Shown here: positions 51,173-60,700 of the stretch, piece by piece
How positions within the stretch are numbered: the stretch's first letter is position 1
Layout of the letters: every line of letters starts with the position of its first letter
Assembly (NCBI GenBank): GCA_964547015.1
Contig: CAZJKT010000003.1
Span: 1 to 64,000 of the forward strand
Length of the DNA: 64,000 nucleotides
Reading direction: 5' to 3'
Origin: JAFGCN01 sp964547015
Lineage (GTDB): Archaea > Aenigmatarchaeota > Aenigmatarchaeia > QMZS01
The notes under the pieces: model-generated
The model's input: the letters and a program-made list of their open reading frames with translations, nothing else
The model's database searches: none
What the model was told of the DNA's origin: nothing
Made by a program: the position numbers and the translations under genes

Positions 51173-52027
51173 TCAGAAGCCCAAAACATCATCTCTTGGC
51201 CCTTTATGCTCTTTTTGAGGCTCTTTTTCCTCGCCGGTTTTTGTCGGCTCTTCAGGCTTATTTTTGGGGATTTCTCGGCTCTCTTGAGGGATTTTTTGGA
51301 ATTCGGTGGAGGAGGCACTCTCTAATTTTTTGGGCAGCCGCTCATCTATTGGAGTATCTATATCAGCCTTTTCTTGCGAACCCATTTTTTGGCTTTCTCC
51401 TGTCATGACGGACCCCTGATTATTATTTCTCAGTTCTTCCTGAGTTTCTCCCTTTGGCTCTTCCCCCAAGTCTTCCCTTATAATCTCCCTTGGCTCTTCT
51501 TTCACACCCTTACTTGGCTCTTCCATTACACTATCTCTTACTTCTTCCCTTGGTTTCCCCTCCATATCTTCCTCTTCCTCTTCTTTTTCTAATTCCCTCC
51601 TCTCGGGCCTTTTTATCCCCACACCAGTCCTTTCACTCGAAAAGGGCAAATGGACTTCTTTTCCCGAAATGCTCAGCATTGTTTCTCCACTTTCCCCTTT
51701 TTTTGAGAGGATCCTAATTTTTCCAAAAACCCTGAGATTTAATATAAGGCTGTTTGCTACAAAGTTTTTTATTCGGCTTGCCCTTCCGTTCATATAGCAG
51801 TATATTTCGACGGCAGGCCTGCCTTCAAATTCCGAGATTATGCCCTGAAGCAGAGCATCTCCCCCGTCAAGAATCTGCTCTGAAGTCTCAACAGCTTTTA
51901 TTTGCCCAAAACCATGAATCATGCCCGAATTTATCCCATAAGCTTCAAGAAGGCTTTGCAGGTCATTGGAGTTTTCATTGTCGGAAAGCTTAAGAAAAAT
52001 GTGGTCGCCCTCTCGCGCGGATATCAT
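51173..52027 (-). CDS. DUF296 (PPC-type) domain with a long acidic tail
   Basis: 284 aa. The first about 130 residues form a PPC/DUF296 domain (MIHGFGQIKAVETSEQ, EGRPAVEIYCYMNGR), a trimeric fold found alone in archaea and as the DNA-binding partner in plant AT-hook proteins. The remaining about 150 residues are disordered, rich in Glu, Lys, Pro and Ser, with repeated EEP and EEPRE motifs. Such a tail may bind basic proteins or shield DNA. Lies upstream of ValRS on the same strand. Confidence 0.75.
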   Translation of the reverse strand: MISAREGDHIFLKLSDNENSNDLQSLLEAYGINSGMIHGFGQIKAVETSEQILDGGDALLQGIISEFEGRPAVEIYCYMNGRASRIKNFVANSLILNLRVFGKIRILSKKGESGETMLSISGKEVHLPFSSERTGVGIKRPERRELEKEEEEEDMEGKPREEVRDSVMEEPSKGVKEEPREIIREDLGEEPKGETQEELRNNNQGSVMTGESQKMGSQEKADIDTPIDERLPKKLESASSTEFQKIPQESREIPKNKPEEPTKTGEEKEPQKEHKGPRDDVLGF

Positions 52028-52070
52028 AACTAATAGAACTTATAAAATACCTATAATCTGCATCACTATT

Positions 52071-52478
52071 ATGGAAGACCTAAGCCCTATACGAAAGGCA
52101 GGGGCCTTAATTTTCTCGGACAAAAAGATGCTTGTTGTCCGCCCCAAAGGAAAGCCCTTTTTCCTAAGCCCCGGCGGAAAGTATGAGGATGGCGAAGATG
52201 CTGAAATGTGCCTTAAAAGGGAGCTTTTTGAAGAGCTTTGCGTGGAGCTGAAGTCATTTCAGCGCTATAAGGTATTTGAAATAAAAAAGGCGGCGACAAG
52301 CAACCGACCGCTCCTCCTTGAGCTATACTTTGCAGAAATTTCCGGAGAGCTCAAGCCCTCGTCTGAAATAGAAGACCTTGCCTGGATTTCAAGGCAGGAT
52401 TTTGAGTCTGAAAAATTCATCCTTGCGCCGTCTTTTTATGAAGTGATTCCCTGCCTTATTGAGGAGGGGCTGATTTAA
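52071..52478 (+). CDS. Nudix hydrolase (second copy)
   Basis: 135 aa from ATG 52071 (MEDLSPIRKAGAL). The Nudix box is GGKYEDGEDAEMCLKRELFE followed by ELCVEL; the usual EExGU ends with Cys in place of Gly. The rest matches small MutT-like enzymes (RKAGALIFSDKKMLVVR). It should hydrolyse a nucleotide derivative; target unknown. Start overlaps the upstream region of the DUF296 gene, divergent. Confidence 0.85.
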   Translation: MEDLSPIRKAGALIFSDKKMLVVRPKGKPFFLSPGGKYEDGEDAEMCLKRELFEELCVELKSFQRYKVFEIKKAATSNRPLLLELYFAEISGELKPSSEIEDLAWISRQDFESEKFILAPSFYEVIPCLIEEGLI

Positions 52479-52487
52479 TTCTCCCGG

Positions 52488-52769
52488 TCAGGCAAAGGAT
52501 GCGGCCACAACCAGTATAAAAAACAGAATTAAGCCGACCGTAAGTATGGTTTTTAGGTTTCCTGTAAAAAATTTTGATATAATCCAGATTGAAGGGACAA
52601 GTATGATTATTGCTATAAGAAGCCCCAGAGGCCCGGCAACAGAAATTATGTAGGCAACTGAATTTATAAGCTCCACAAAAAGGTTGAAGATGTCGATTGT
52701 TGTCTGTACTGTATTTGAGAAAACCAGATGCACCATTTTGAATATAACCAATAACGGCGCATCAACCAT
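52488..52769 (-). CDS. Small membrane protein (93 aa)
   Basis: 93 aa with two or three helices (LLIAIIILVPSIWII and TVGLILFFILVVAASFA are clear; the start VFSNTVQTTIDIFNLFVELI is amphipathic). No family recognised. It follows Dph2 on the same strand with 3 nt between them, so they are cotranscribed. Confidence 0.6.
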   Translation of the reverse strand: MVDAPLLVIFKMVHLVFSNTVQTTIDIFNLFVELINSVAYIISVAGPLGLLIAIIILVPSIWIISKFFTGNLKTILTVGLILFFILVVAASFA

Positions 52770-52772
52770 AAC

Positions 52773-53633
52773 TTATATGTCCCTCAGGTTAATAATTGGC
52801 TTTTTGAAGGGGCTGTCAAGAATCCTTGGGCAGGCAGTGTTTATGAAACAATCAAAATCAAGACCCATGAGCTTTTCATCGGTTATTTCGTTTAGGGCAA
52901 TTATTTGGGCTTCTTTTCCTCCCCCTTCAAGCCGGGCTTTAAGCTCTCCATAATCTTTGTAATACTGCCCGGGCTTTGTTGAGAGGAGGATCCCGACTTT
53001 TTTTGCATCTTTTAGCTTTTCTAATCGGGCAAACCTCTTCATTTCTTCTCTTTTTATTTCACAGGTAAGGTCATAAATTTCCCCCCTTTCAATGTCAATT
53101 TGGAGGACATTTCCGCTTAGGGCTTTGGGGTGGAATTTTCCCGACCCTATGAAAATATTCAGCTCGGCTTCTGATTTGATTTCAGAGCATCCAAGAATTA
53201 TCTGCTTTTGGTTAATCTCTTTTCCCTGTTTTTTTAGGGCGGCTTCAAGGCTGTCGAGGGCTTTTTTGAACTGAACCGATGAAAAGATTGCAACCGTTTT
53301 TTGCGGAAGGGCTTTTAGCTGTTCAATAACATTATCCGGAATTTCAATATTATACTCAAGAGGGAAATAGATTACAGGAATATCTGAGCTTACGCCAAAA
53401 TCCGTGTGCCCGAGGTGGACAATCAGGTCGGATTTTGCGGAGCGCGCCGCCTCAAAAGGCAAGTCGCAGGCCCCATAACAGGGCTCACCTGAAATGATGA
53501 CTTCTGCCCCGGTTTTATTCTCAATTTCCTTTGCGATTTCAGCTATTTTTAATTTAATTCCTTCGGGGGCCTGGAGAAGGATTTTATTAGGCTTTTTTTG
53601 GATAATCTGCCCAAAATCAATATTTATTTCCAT
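52773..53633 (-). CDS. dph2: Diphthamide synthesis protein Dph2
   Basis: 286 aa. The three cluster-binding cysteines are present: GEPCYGACDLP, ILGCSEI and NTACPRIL. Archaeal Dph2 uses a 4Fe-4S cluster to cleave SAM and transfer the aminocarboxypropyl group to a histidine of elongation factor 2, the first step of diphthamide. Somewhat shorter than many archaeal Dph2 (about 340 aa). Confidence 0.92.
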   Translation of the reverse strand: MEINIDFGQIIQKKPNKILLQAPEGIKLKIAEIAKEIENKTGAEVIISGEPCYGACDLPFEAARSAKSDLIVHLGHTDFGVSSDIPVIYFPLEYNIEIPDNVIEQLKALPQKTVAIFSSVQFKKALDSLEAALKKQGKEINQKQIILGCSEIKSEAELNIFIGSGKFHPKALSGNVLQIDIERGEIYDLTCEIKREEMKRFARLEKLKDAKKVGILLSTKPGQYYKDYGELKARLEGGGKEAQIIALNEITDEKLMGLDFDCFINTACPRILDSPFKKPIINLRDI

Positions 53634-53671
53634 AAATTGATTAAAAATCTCCTTTAAGCTTGGGCTTTTTC

Positions 53672-54070
53672 CTATTCGGCGTATATTTTAGACTTTAATT
53701 CACTAAATATACTTATAAGCTCTTGGGCGTTTGAATGTCTAAATCCAATACTATTGGGCCGGGTATCAAGGCTATGATTCTCAATATAAAAACAGCTGCC
53801 GTCATCCCAACCATACCCTATTGTTACTTCTTCTCCGAATCTTGTTCGAAAGGTATTCTCAAACGATTTTAATGCATCCTCTATTCCCTTAATATAGCAG
53901 TCTATATCTTCAGGGTGTATCCTGAAATAAGGTTTCATTTCACTATTGATAATCCCAAGAACCCCTTCTCTTTCTTTAAAGTCATATGTTACAATAATAT
54001 TGCCATCTCCCGAATAATCTCGTTCGGATATTATATTGAGGTACTCGTCGGAAGTTCCATGATTTTCCAT
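53672..54070 (-). CDS. Orphan acidic protein (132 aa)
   Basis: 132 aa, acidic, with alternating strands and helices (NIIVTYDFKEREGVLGIIN, EELISI-like end). No motif recognised. It lies 38 nt upstream of dph2 on the same strand. The AT-rich region beyond its start contains three GTATTA repeats and a strong hairpin. Confidence 0.5.
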   Translation of the reverse strand: MENHGTSDEYLNIISERDYSGDGNIIVTYDFKEREGVLGIINSEMKPYFRIHPEDIDCYIKGIEDALKSFENTFRTRFGEEVTIGYGWDDGSCFYIENHSLDTRPNSIGFRHSNAQELISIFSELKSKIYAE

Positions 54071-54174
54071 TAAAGTAATTTATACCGGTAAAATATATAG
54101 GAGAGTATTACGAAGTATTACCAAACTACCCAAAAGTATTAACTTGAACCAAGTAACCACTAAAAATTAAGCTA

Positions 54175-54186
54175 GGGGCAAGCCCC
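54175..54186 (+). repeat. GGGGC-AA-GCCCC hairpin
   Basis: Perfect 5-bp stem just downstream of the first membrane protein paralogue. It is the reverse complement of the core of the right-end hairpin of the IS200-type element (15404-15415). It may be a terminator or a remnant of an IS end. Confidence 0.4.
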
Positions 54187-54223
54187 CTTATAGCAAAAAT
54201 CCAATACAAAAAATAAAATCAGG

Positions 54224-54763
54224 CTATTTGTCGTCGCTTTTGCCCATCACAAAATACCACATCGCCGCAACCACAAGAACGATTAGGGCTAGAGCCATTG
54301 TGTCCGAGCCAAACCTTGAGTAAAAGCTTACGCCTCCGCCAAGCCAGCCTCCGATAAGGAACCATGCGAATACCACCAAAAGGATGAGAAATATCCAAGC
54401 CCGAGGTCCCTTCTTGTTCCTAACATCCCCAAGCGCGCTGTTGTTTGCAAGGGCCATTACAAGCAAAATTCCCAACATCACTATCAGGAACATTGCCATA
54501 GTCCCGGCTGACTGAGTGAAGAAAGCCCCCATTGTTGCCCCAAACGGAGTGAATGCCGCAACGAAGAAGCCGAGGGTTAAAGCAACTATTCCGTTAATTT
54601 TGTCGCCATCTCCATCTCCAAAGGGCTTTACAATGTTGAGCAGCCCGTAAATCACCGCAAAGGACAAAATCCACGGAAAGATTACTTCATAGAGCATTCC
54701 GCAAAGGTTCCCTGAAATCCCTAAGTAACTGCAAATCGGTGCATTTCCTATGCCATACGCCAT
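54224..54763 (-). CDS. Membrane protein paralogue 1
   Basis: 179 aa with about five helices (ISGNLCGMLYEVIFPWILSF start). The N-terminal 45 and most of the last 110 residues are nearly identical to paralogue 2 at 54876. It differs in the loop GDGDGDKIN and in the short tail. Two or three cysteines at the start (ICSYLG, NLCGML) may be exposed. No family recognised. Confidence 0.7.
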   Translation of the reverse strand: MAYGIGNAPICSYLGISGNLCGMLYEVIFPWILSFAVIYGLLNIVKPFGDGDGDKINGIVALTLGFFVAAFTPFGATMGAFFTQSAGTMAMFLIVMLGILLVMALANNSALGDVRNKKGPRAWIFLILLVVFAWFLIGGWLGGGVSFYSRFGSDTMALALIVLVVAAMWYFVMGKSDDK

Positions 54764-54875
54764 AATAAGATACCCTTTATAATATATTAGCTTTTAGCTG
54801 TTCATTGTGGGGCTAATCAAAGCACTAATCGTGCATTACATAAAAGCTAAAATTAAAATAGATGGGGGGTTTATA

Positions 54876-55460
54876 TTATCCGGGCACAGCTTCTTTTGGT
54901 TTCTGCGGTGAAGCGCCCTCGTTTTTGCCCATCACAAAATACCACATCGCCGCAACCACAAGAACGATTAGGGCTAAAGCCATTGTGTCCGAGCCAAACC
55001 TTGAGTAAAAGCTTACGCCTCCGCCAAGCCAGCCTCCGATAAGGAACCATGCGAATACCACCAAAAGGATGAGAAATATCCAAGCCCGAGGTCCCTTCTT
55101 GTTCCTAACATCCCCAAGCGCGCTGTTGTTTGCAAGGGCCATTACAAGCAAAATTCCCAACATCACTATCAGGAACATTGCCATAGTCCCGGCTGACTGA
55201 GTGAAGAAAGCCCCCATTGTCGCCCCAAACGGAGTGAATGCCGCAACGAAGAAACCAAGGGTTAAAGCAACTATCCCCGAAATCTTTTTGCCTTTTTTGT
55301 CCTTATCGTCTTTATCGAAAGGCTTGACTAACAAAAGAAGGCCGTAAATCACCGCAAAGGACAAAATCCACGGAAAGATTACTTCATAAAGCATTCCGCA
55401 AAGGTTCCCTGAAATCCCTAAGTAACTGCAAATCGGTGCATTTCCTATGCCATACGCCAT
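54876..55460 (-). CDS. Membrane protein paralogue 2
   Basis: About 194 aa from MAYGIGNAPICSYLG at 55460. It is almost the same as paralogue 1 in DNA over the shared segments, with silent differences few. The variable loop is longer and charged (KDDKDKKGKKIS) and the tail is NEGASPQKPKEAVPG. The copies lie head to tail about 110 nt apart. Confidence 0.7.
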   Translation of the reverse strand: MAYGIGNAPICSYLGISGNLCGMLYEVIFPWILSFAVIYGLLLLVKPFDKDDKDKKGKKISGIVALTLGFFVAAFTPFGATMGAFFTQSAGTMAMFLIVMLGILLVMALANNSALGDVRNKKGPRAWIFLILLVVFAWFLIGGWLGGGVSFYSRFGSDTMALALIVLVVAAMWYFVMGKNEGASPQKPKEAVPG

Positions 55461-55557
55461 AATTAACATTTCCTATATATAAAGGGTTAAATATGGCCTA
55501 TTAGGGGAGGTGCCCGAATGCTCAACACGAATTTAAGTGTTAGCCCGCCCAATAGTT

Positions 55558-56223
55558 ATGATTGAAGCGGCGATATTTGACATGGACGGAATTTTGGTTG
55601 ATTCTGAGCCTTTCTGGATGGAAGCTGAATTTCAGGCTTTCAGAAAGGTAGGGATAAATCTTACAGAGAGCCACTACCTTGAGACTCAAGGCTTGAGAAT
55701 GGACGAGATTGTAAATATAAGGTATGAAGAATCTCCTTGGTCGGGGCCTTCCAAGGAAGATATTAAAAAGGGTGTGGAGCAGACGGTAAAAAAACTTATA
55801 GCTTTGCAGGGCCGACCCCTGCCCGGGTGCATTGAAGCTATTAAATTTTTTAAGGAGAAGGGGCTAAAAATCGGGCTTTGCTCATCCTCAAGCCCGGAAA
55901 TCATTGAGGCGGTTCTTGAAAAGCTGAATATAAAAAGCCAATTTGCGGTTATCCACTCAGCTGAAAATGAGGAATTCGGAAAGCCTCATCCGGCGGCTTA
56001 CCTGAGCGCGGCCAAATTGATGAGGTTAAATCCCCAAAACTGCCTTGCAATTGAGGATTCCGTAACGGGGCTGAATTCCGCAATTTCTGCGGGAATGAAA
56101 ACTTTGGCTGTCCCAAATGCCTACTCCAAAAATAACCCGGGCTTTTTGGCGGCAGACTGCGTCCTTGAGTCACTCACCCTCCTTGATGAAAATGTTTTTA
56201 GAAAAATTCAGGGGCTGCAATAA
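55558..56223 (+). CDS. HAD phosphatase (beta-phosphoglucomutase / hexitol phosphatase-like)
   Basis: 222 aa from ATG 55558. All four HAD motifs are intact: FDMDGILVDSEPFW (nucleophile Asp), LCSSSS, GKPHPAAY (Lys) and AIEDSVTG. The alpha-helical cap is between motifs I and II. Such proteins dephosphorylate small sugar phosphates or isomerise them. It contrasts with the HAD protein at 34986, which lost its nucleophile. Confidence 0.9.
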   Translation: MIEAAIFDMDGILVDSEPFWMEAEFQAFRKVGINLTESHYLETQGLRMDEIVNIRYEESPWSGPSKEDIKKGVEQTVKKLIALQGRPLPGCIEAIKFFKEKGLKIGLCSSSSPEIIEAVLEKLNIKSQFAVIHSAENEEFGKPHPAAYLSAAKLMRLNPQNCLAIEDSVTGLNSAISAGMKTLAVPNAYSKNNPGFLAADCVLESLTLLDENVFRKIQGLQ

Positions 56224-56265
56224 TGGTCTGACTAAGATATTTTAAGCTAAAAAGGTAACTATACT

Positions 56266-57723
56266 ATGGCAGAAAAACTGATTAAGGATAACCTCAAAAA
56301 AACCGCTGATTATGAATACATAATAGATAAGTCACTGCGGGAAGGGGCAAGGGTAAATTCTAAAGTTATAGCAACTGAGAGGATAATCGAGGCGGCAGAA
56401 GAGGAGGCTTTGGCGCAGCTCACAAATGTTGCCTGCCTTCCGGGGGTTGTTGAGCCGGTCTGCGGAATGCCTGATATTCACTGGGGATACGGGCTTCCAA
56501 TGGGCGCTGTCGGGGCGTTTGACTCAAAAGAGGGAATAATCTCCTGCGGCTGCACAGGGTTTGATATCAACTGCGGGATCCGAATGATTAAGACCAATCT
56601 GACTTATGATGAGGTCAAGCCAAAATTAAGATTGCTTATTGACACTTTATTCAAAAATGTTCCTTCAGGGGTCGGGGCGAAAGGAAAGCTTCGGTTGAGC
56701 AGGGACCAGTTGGAGGAGGTTCTTGTAAAGGGGGCCAAATGGGCGGTCAAGGAAGGATATGCACCTGAAAAAGACTTAATGCACATGGAGGAGTACGGAT
56801 GCATGGTAGGCGGGGACACTGAAATGGTTTCGAGCATGGCGATGAAAAGGGGACTACCTCAGCTTGGGACTCTTGGCGCCGGAAACCATTTTTTGGAAGT
56901 GCAAAAGGTCGGAGAGATTTTTGACAAAAAAATTGCCGAAACTTTCGGCGTGACTGACCCGAACCAGATTATAATTATGCTTCACTGCGGAAGTCGGGGC
57001 TTGGGGCATCAGGTGGCAACGGATTATTTGAAGATTCATGACAAGGCCGCAAAAAAGTACGGGATAAAACTTCCTGATCCTCAGCTTGTTTGCGCGCCGG
57101 TGACCTCAGACGAAGGGCAGGCTTATTATTCTGCCATGAAGTGCGCTGTCAATTACGCGTTCACAAACAGGACCGTGATGACTTCGTGGGTTCGGGAATC
57201 GTTTGAGGGCGTTTTCCAAAAAAAGCAGGAAGAAATGGAAATGGACCTGATTTATGATGTATGCCACAATATCTGCAAGCTCGAGGAGCATGTTGTTAAT
57301 GGGGAGAAAAAGCAGCTGTATGTGCACAGGAAAGGGTCGACTCGAAGCCTTCCTGCCGGCCACGAGCTGATTCCTGAGACTTACCGAAAAGTCGGACAGC
57401 CGGTTTTGATTGCGGGCTCGATGGGAACGGCGAGTTATATTTTGGTCGGAGGCGAGAACGCGGCAAGCACATTTTATTCAAGCTGCCACGGAGCAGGCCG
57501 TGTTATGAGCCGAAACGAGGCGATAAGGCGGTACCGGGGCAGGCAGGTGCAGGATGAGCTTTTGAAGGAGGGAATTGTGGCGAAGTCTACAAGTCCAATC
57601 GTTTTGGCTGAGGAGTCGCCAAACGCCTACAAGGACGTTGATGAGGTCATACGCGCGGTTGATATGGCGGGAATCTCAAGGAAGGTCGTTCGGGTCGTTC
57701 CTGTTGGGGTTGTTAAGGGATGA
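56266..57723 (+). CDS. rtcB: RNA-splicing ligase RtcB
   Basis: 485 aa. SCGCTGFDINCGIR, MLHCGSRGLGHQ, and SCHGAGRVMSR carry the histidines and cysteine for the manganese and guanylate sites; the histidine in CHGAGR takes the GMP. It joins the 2',3'-cyclic phosphate and 5'-OH ends made by EndA, so it closes the exons of the intron-bearing tRNAs in this window. Confidence 0.96.
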   Translation: MAEKLIKDNLKKTADYEYIIDKSLREGARVNSKVIATERIIEAAEEEALAQLTNVACLPGVVEPVCGMPDIHWGYGLPMGAVGAFDSKEGIISCGCTGFDINCGIRMIKTNLTYDEVKPKLRLLIDTLFKNVPSGVGAKGKLRLSRDQLEEVLVKGAKWAVKEGYAPEKDLMHMEEYGCMVGGDTEMVSSMAMKRGLPQLGTLGAGNHFLEVQKVGEIFDKKIAETFGVTDPNQIIIMLHCGSRGLGHQVATDYLKIHDKAAKKYGIKLPDPQLVCAPVTSDEGQAYYSAMKCAVNYAFTNRTVMTSWVRESFEGVFQKKQEEMEMDLIYDVCHNICKLEEHVVNGEKKQLYVHRKGSTRSLPAGHELIPETYRKVGQPVLIAGSMGTASYILVGGENAASTFYSSCHGAGRVMSRNEAIRRYRGRQVQDELLKEGIVAKSTSPIVLAEESPNAYKDVDEVIRAVDMAGISRKVVRVVPVGVVKG

Positions 57724-57749
57724 TTATGCCGATATCTTGCTAAAAGAAG

Positions 57750-60700
57750 TTAGCTTACTCCAACTTTCTCAAACAAACGAGATAGGTAATCCCTATCGCT
57801 GGTCAAATAGATTCCCCGACTCTCCGGGTCATTTAGAATATCTTGACTTAATTGCTCCTTGGGTGTTTGAGAGACAATAAAGGAGTATAGCTCAAAAGCC
57901 TCATCTGGATGCTTCTCCCTTAGATTACGCTCAATTGCCTTGACATATTTGTGGAAATTAATTTTTTCCCAATCCACATGGTTAAGACCCTTGGGATCAA
58001 TAAAAATAATCTTTTGTTTCGTGTCTTCCAGTATCCACAAAATGAAGTCCGGGTAGAAGAGTTCAGTCTCAAGATAATAACCATAGCCGATTCCCTCATG
58101 ATTTCTGAGAAGAACCACCTTTCGACCACCAATATCCTTTCTTTCCAGAAATATCCTCAAGGCATCAATAAACGATTTTTCGCCGTCATTTAGTCCAGCA
58201 GGATGAAAGGTGTAGCTTGCAGTCCCCCCCTCCTGTGCCACAAGAAGAGGATAATAAGCGTGCTTGTCAAATCTGACACAAAGCTTATTCAGAGCATTTT
58301 TAGAGCCAGGCGTATCCTCCAAAACGGTCTGAATATCGTCAAAATCTATTATTCTGGACTTGGTTTTGAGAACTGCCTCCAAAACACCTCTTATTCGTTC
58401 ATCTACGCTTCCTTTAATCGCGCCTTTCTCGTCGGTAAATATCTTCATCTGACAGGTAGTTGGGACTTTGGACTCAGAAAGCTTTGCAAGAGACATTCTC
58501 TTCTCATAGTATCGCCGCAAGGCAAGAGAGTAATTTTTGTTCATTGCTTTCGTTATGACCTCAAGGTATGCTCTCTCCAATAGGGTCCTGGCAACAGAAA
58601 TATCTTTTCTAGCATTAAGATATGCCATATCCCCATAGACAGATACCATTGCGTCGTTCGAAACCAAGTAGTTTTTTAGTTCTTCGGCGGAGCAAAGAGA
58701 AAGATTTTGATAGTTCTTGACACGTTTGTGTCGCCTCAACTCGGTGAGAAGTCTTTCCCAGTCAACTAAATCCAAATATTCTTCAGTAAAGATTGGGCAG
58801 GATTCGGGGCGGGTTTTTGGAATGTCCTTAGAATCAGAAGTCTTGCTATTCATCGCAGTTATGTGGGGATTAAGATCCAGCCTTATTTCTGTCGCAAATG
58901 GGAGCATAGATACCAATTCCGTTCGTCGGAAACTGCCCTCCACATCCCTCTCACGCTCAATACAAAGTAGGTCACTAAACTTAACCGAATCAGGCATTCT
59001 CAGGTGGATATTTATCTCCTTTTCAACGTAGAATTCAATGTCTTCTGCAAGCTCCTCTCTAAATGCCTCCATATAGCTGGCATCTATCCCAAAAACATTA
59101 AGGGTTTCAAGAAGGGGGAGGTATTTTTTCAGCTCCCCACTAATCGGGCGGAGGTCTTTTGAACTGCGCTTCATGCTGTTCTTGTAGCCGTGGATGCGAA
59201 CGCCTCGCCCAAACAGCTGTATGGCCGAAACTCCCCGGGTTTTCGCAAAATTCATCAAAAGCATAGAAGAAATTCGGTAATTGTCCCAGCCCTCTATGAA
59301 TTTCTTTGCACCGATAAGGACATTCACGGGTTGCTCTTTGGGTGTACTCAGTGCCTTAAATTGTGACTTTGAAATAGAATTTGTGCGTTGCCGTACAGTA
59401 TTCAGTTCTTTGTTTGCAGTCTCCTTCGCTTTCTTTAGGATTTTCTTGTCATTTCCCTTTCCTACATAAATCAGCCCAAAATAGGTAGCATCCGAGTCCC
59501 CATATTTAAGCCCGATTTCGCCGTCAGAATCATGAATGTCTTCCATCACAAGAAGCGAGTCATTGTAACCGGAGTAAAAGACCGTTTTGAACAAATCATC
59601 AAAAAGCGCTTTGGTGTCGTTCTTAAAGGTATTTTGAAGAAGTTCTCTCAAATAGGGGAAATGATCCTGGAAGAGCGGGTTTCCCCGCTCATCCTTAAGA
59701 GGCAAATTTCCAGAAACCAAAAAATTCTCAATCGCCTTGAGGTAATGCTCCTTTTTCAGCTTCAGGCGGTTAAGGAATACCACAAATTTGAAGATGTCTG
59801 AGCTTATTTTTTCGTCCAGATTGTCCTTATCACTCTCCACTACTCTCGACCCCACAAGAATCCAGAGCGGGTTTTCGATAAGGTGGGTAGTTTCTGCTTC
59901 CCTGCGATTTTCGAGGAAAAGCTTTTTTTGCTGATAAAATGAGAGTAGATTGCCGAGCATTATGTTTTTCTCGTACTCGTCTTGCTTGCCCACATTTGAG
60001 ATGAAATAATCCTTGCCATAGCCCTCCTTGTGGTAATATTTGTAGGAATAGTCAAAAAGGATGGTTTTCTTGTAATCTTTGGCTTCCTTTTTTTTCCCCA
60101 CATCCCTGAATGTAGCGCTGTACTCCATCGTAAAGCCTTCCTTTGCAACCTTAGAGCGCATTTTAAGCCAGGCGTTTCCGCTTGCGCCCCTATGTCCCTC
60201 ATCCACCAAAATCAGGTTTTTATCGCCAAAGGCGCGATAACTGATCGTTTTGTCCTTTGTAGTTTCGGACAGCTTGTTAATGTCAATAATTTTTATCGCC
60301 TTTCTGACAAAATTGTCCTTTTTTGCCATTATTGCCCTAAAACCCGACTTTTCAAATTCCTTTAGGTGCTGGCGTGACAAATCTTCGTTAGGGGTTATTA
60401 GGATAATGTTGTTTATCTCCTGGCGGTATTTCTCGGCGTAGTGCAGGTATTGGTGGATGTTTATATGCATCACAAGGGTTTTTCCTGAACCCGTTGCCAT
60501 CCAGTAGCACAGTTTTTCTAGGTCGTCCTGGAGGTAATCATCAATATCTGTGTATTTTTCCGGGATGTTGTTTTTTCCCTGATTCAGAAATTCGATAAAC
60601 TCCCCAAGCTCCTGCTCTTCCTTCTTTTGGAAGTACAAATCGAGGTAAATTTCGGTTATAAGGAGAGCGGCATACTGAAACACCTTAAACACGATTTCCC

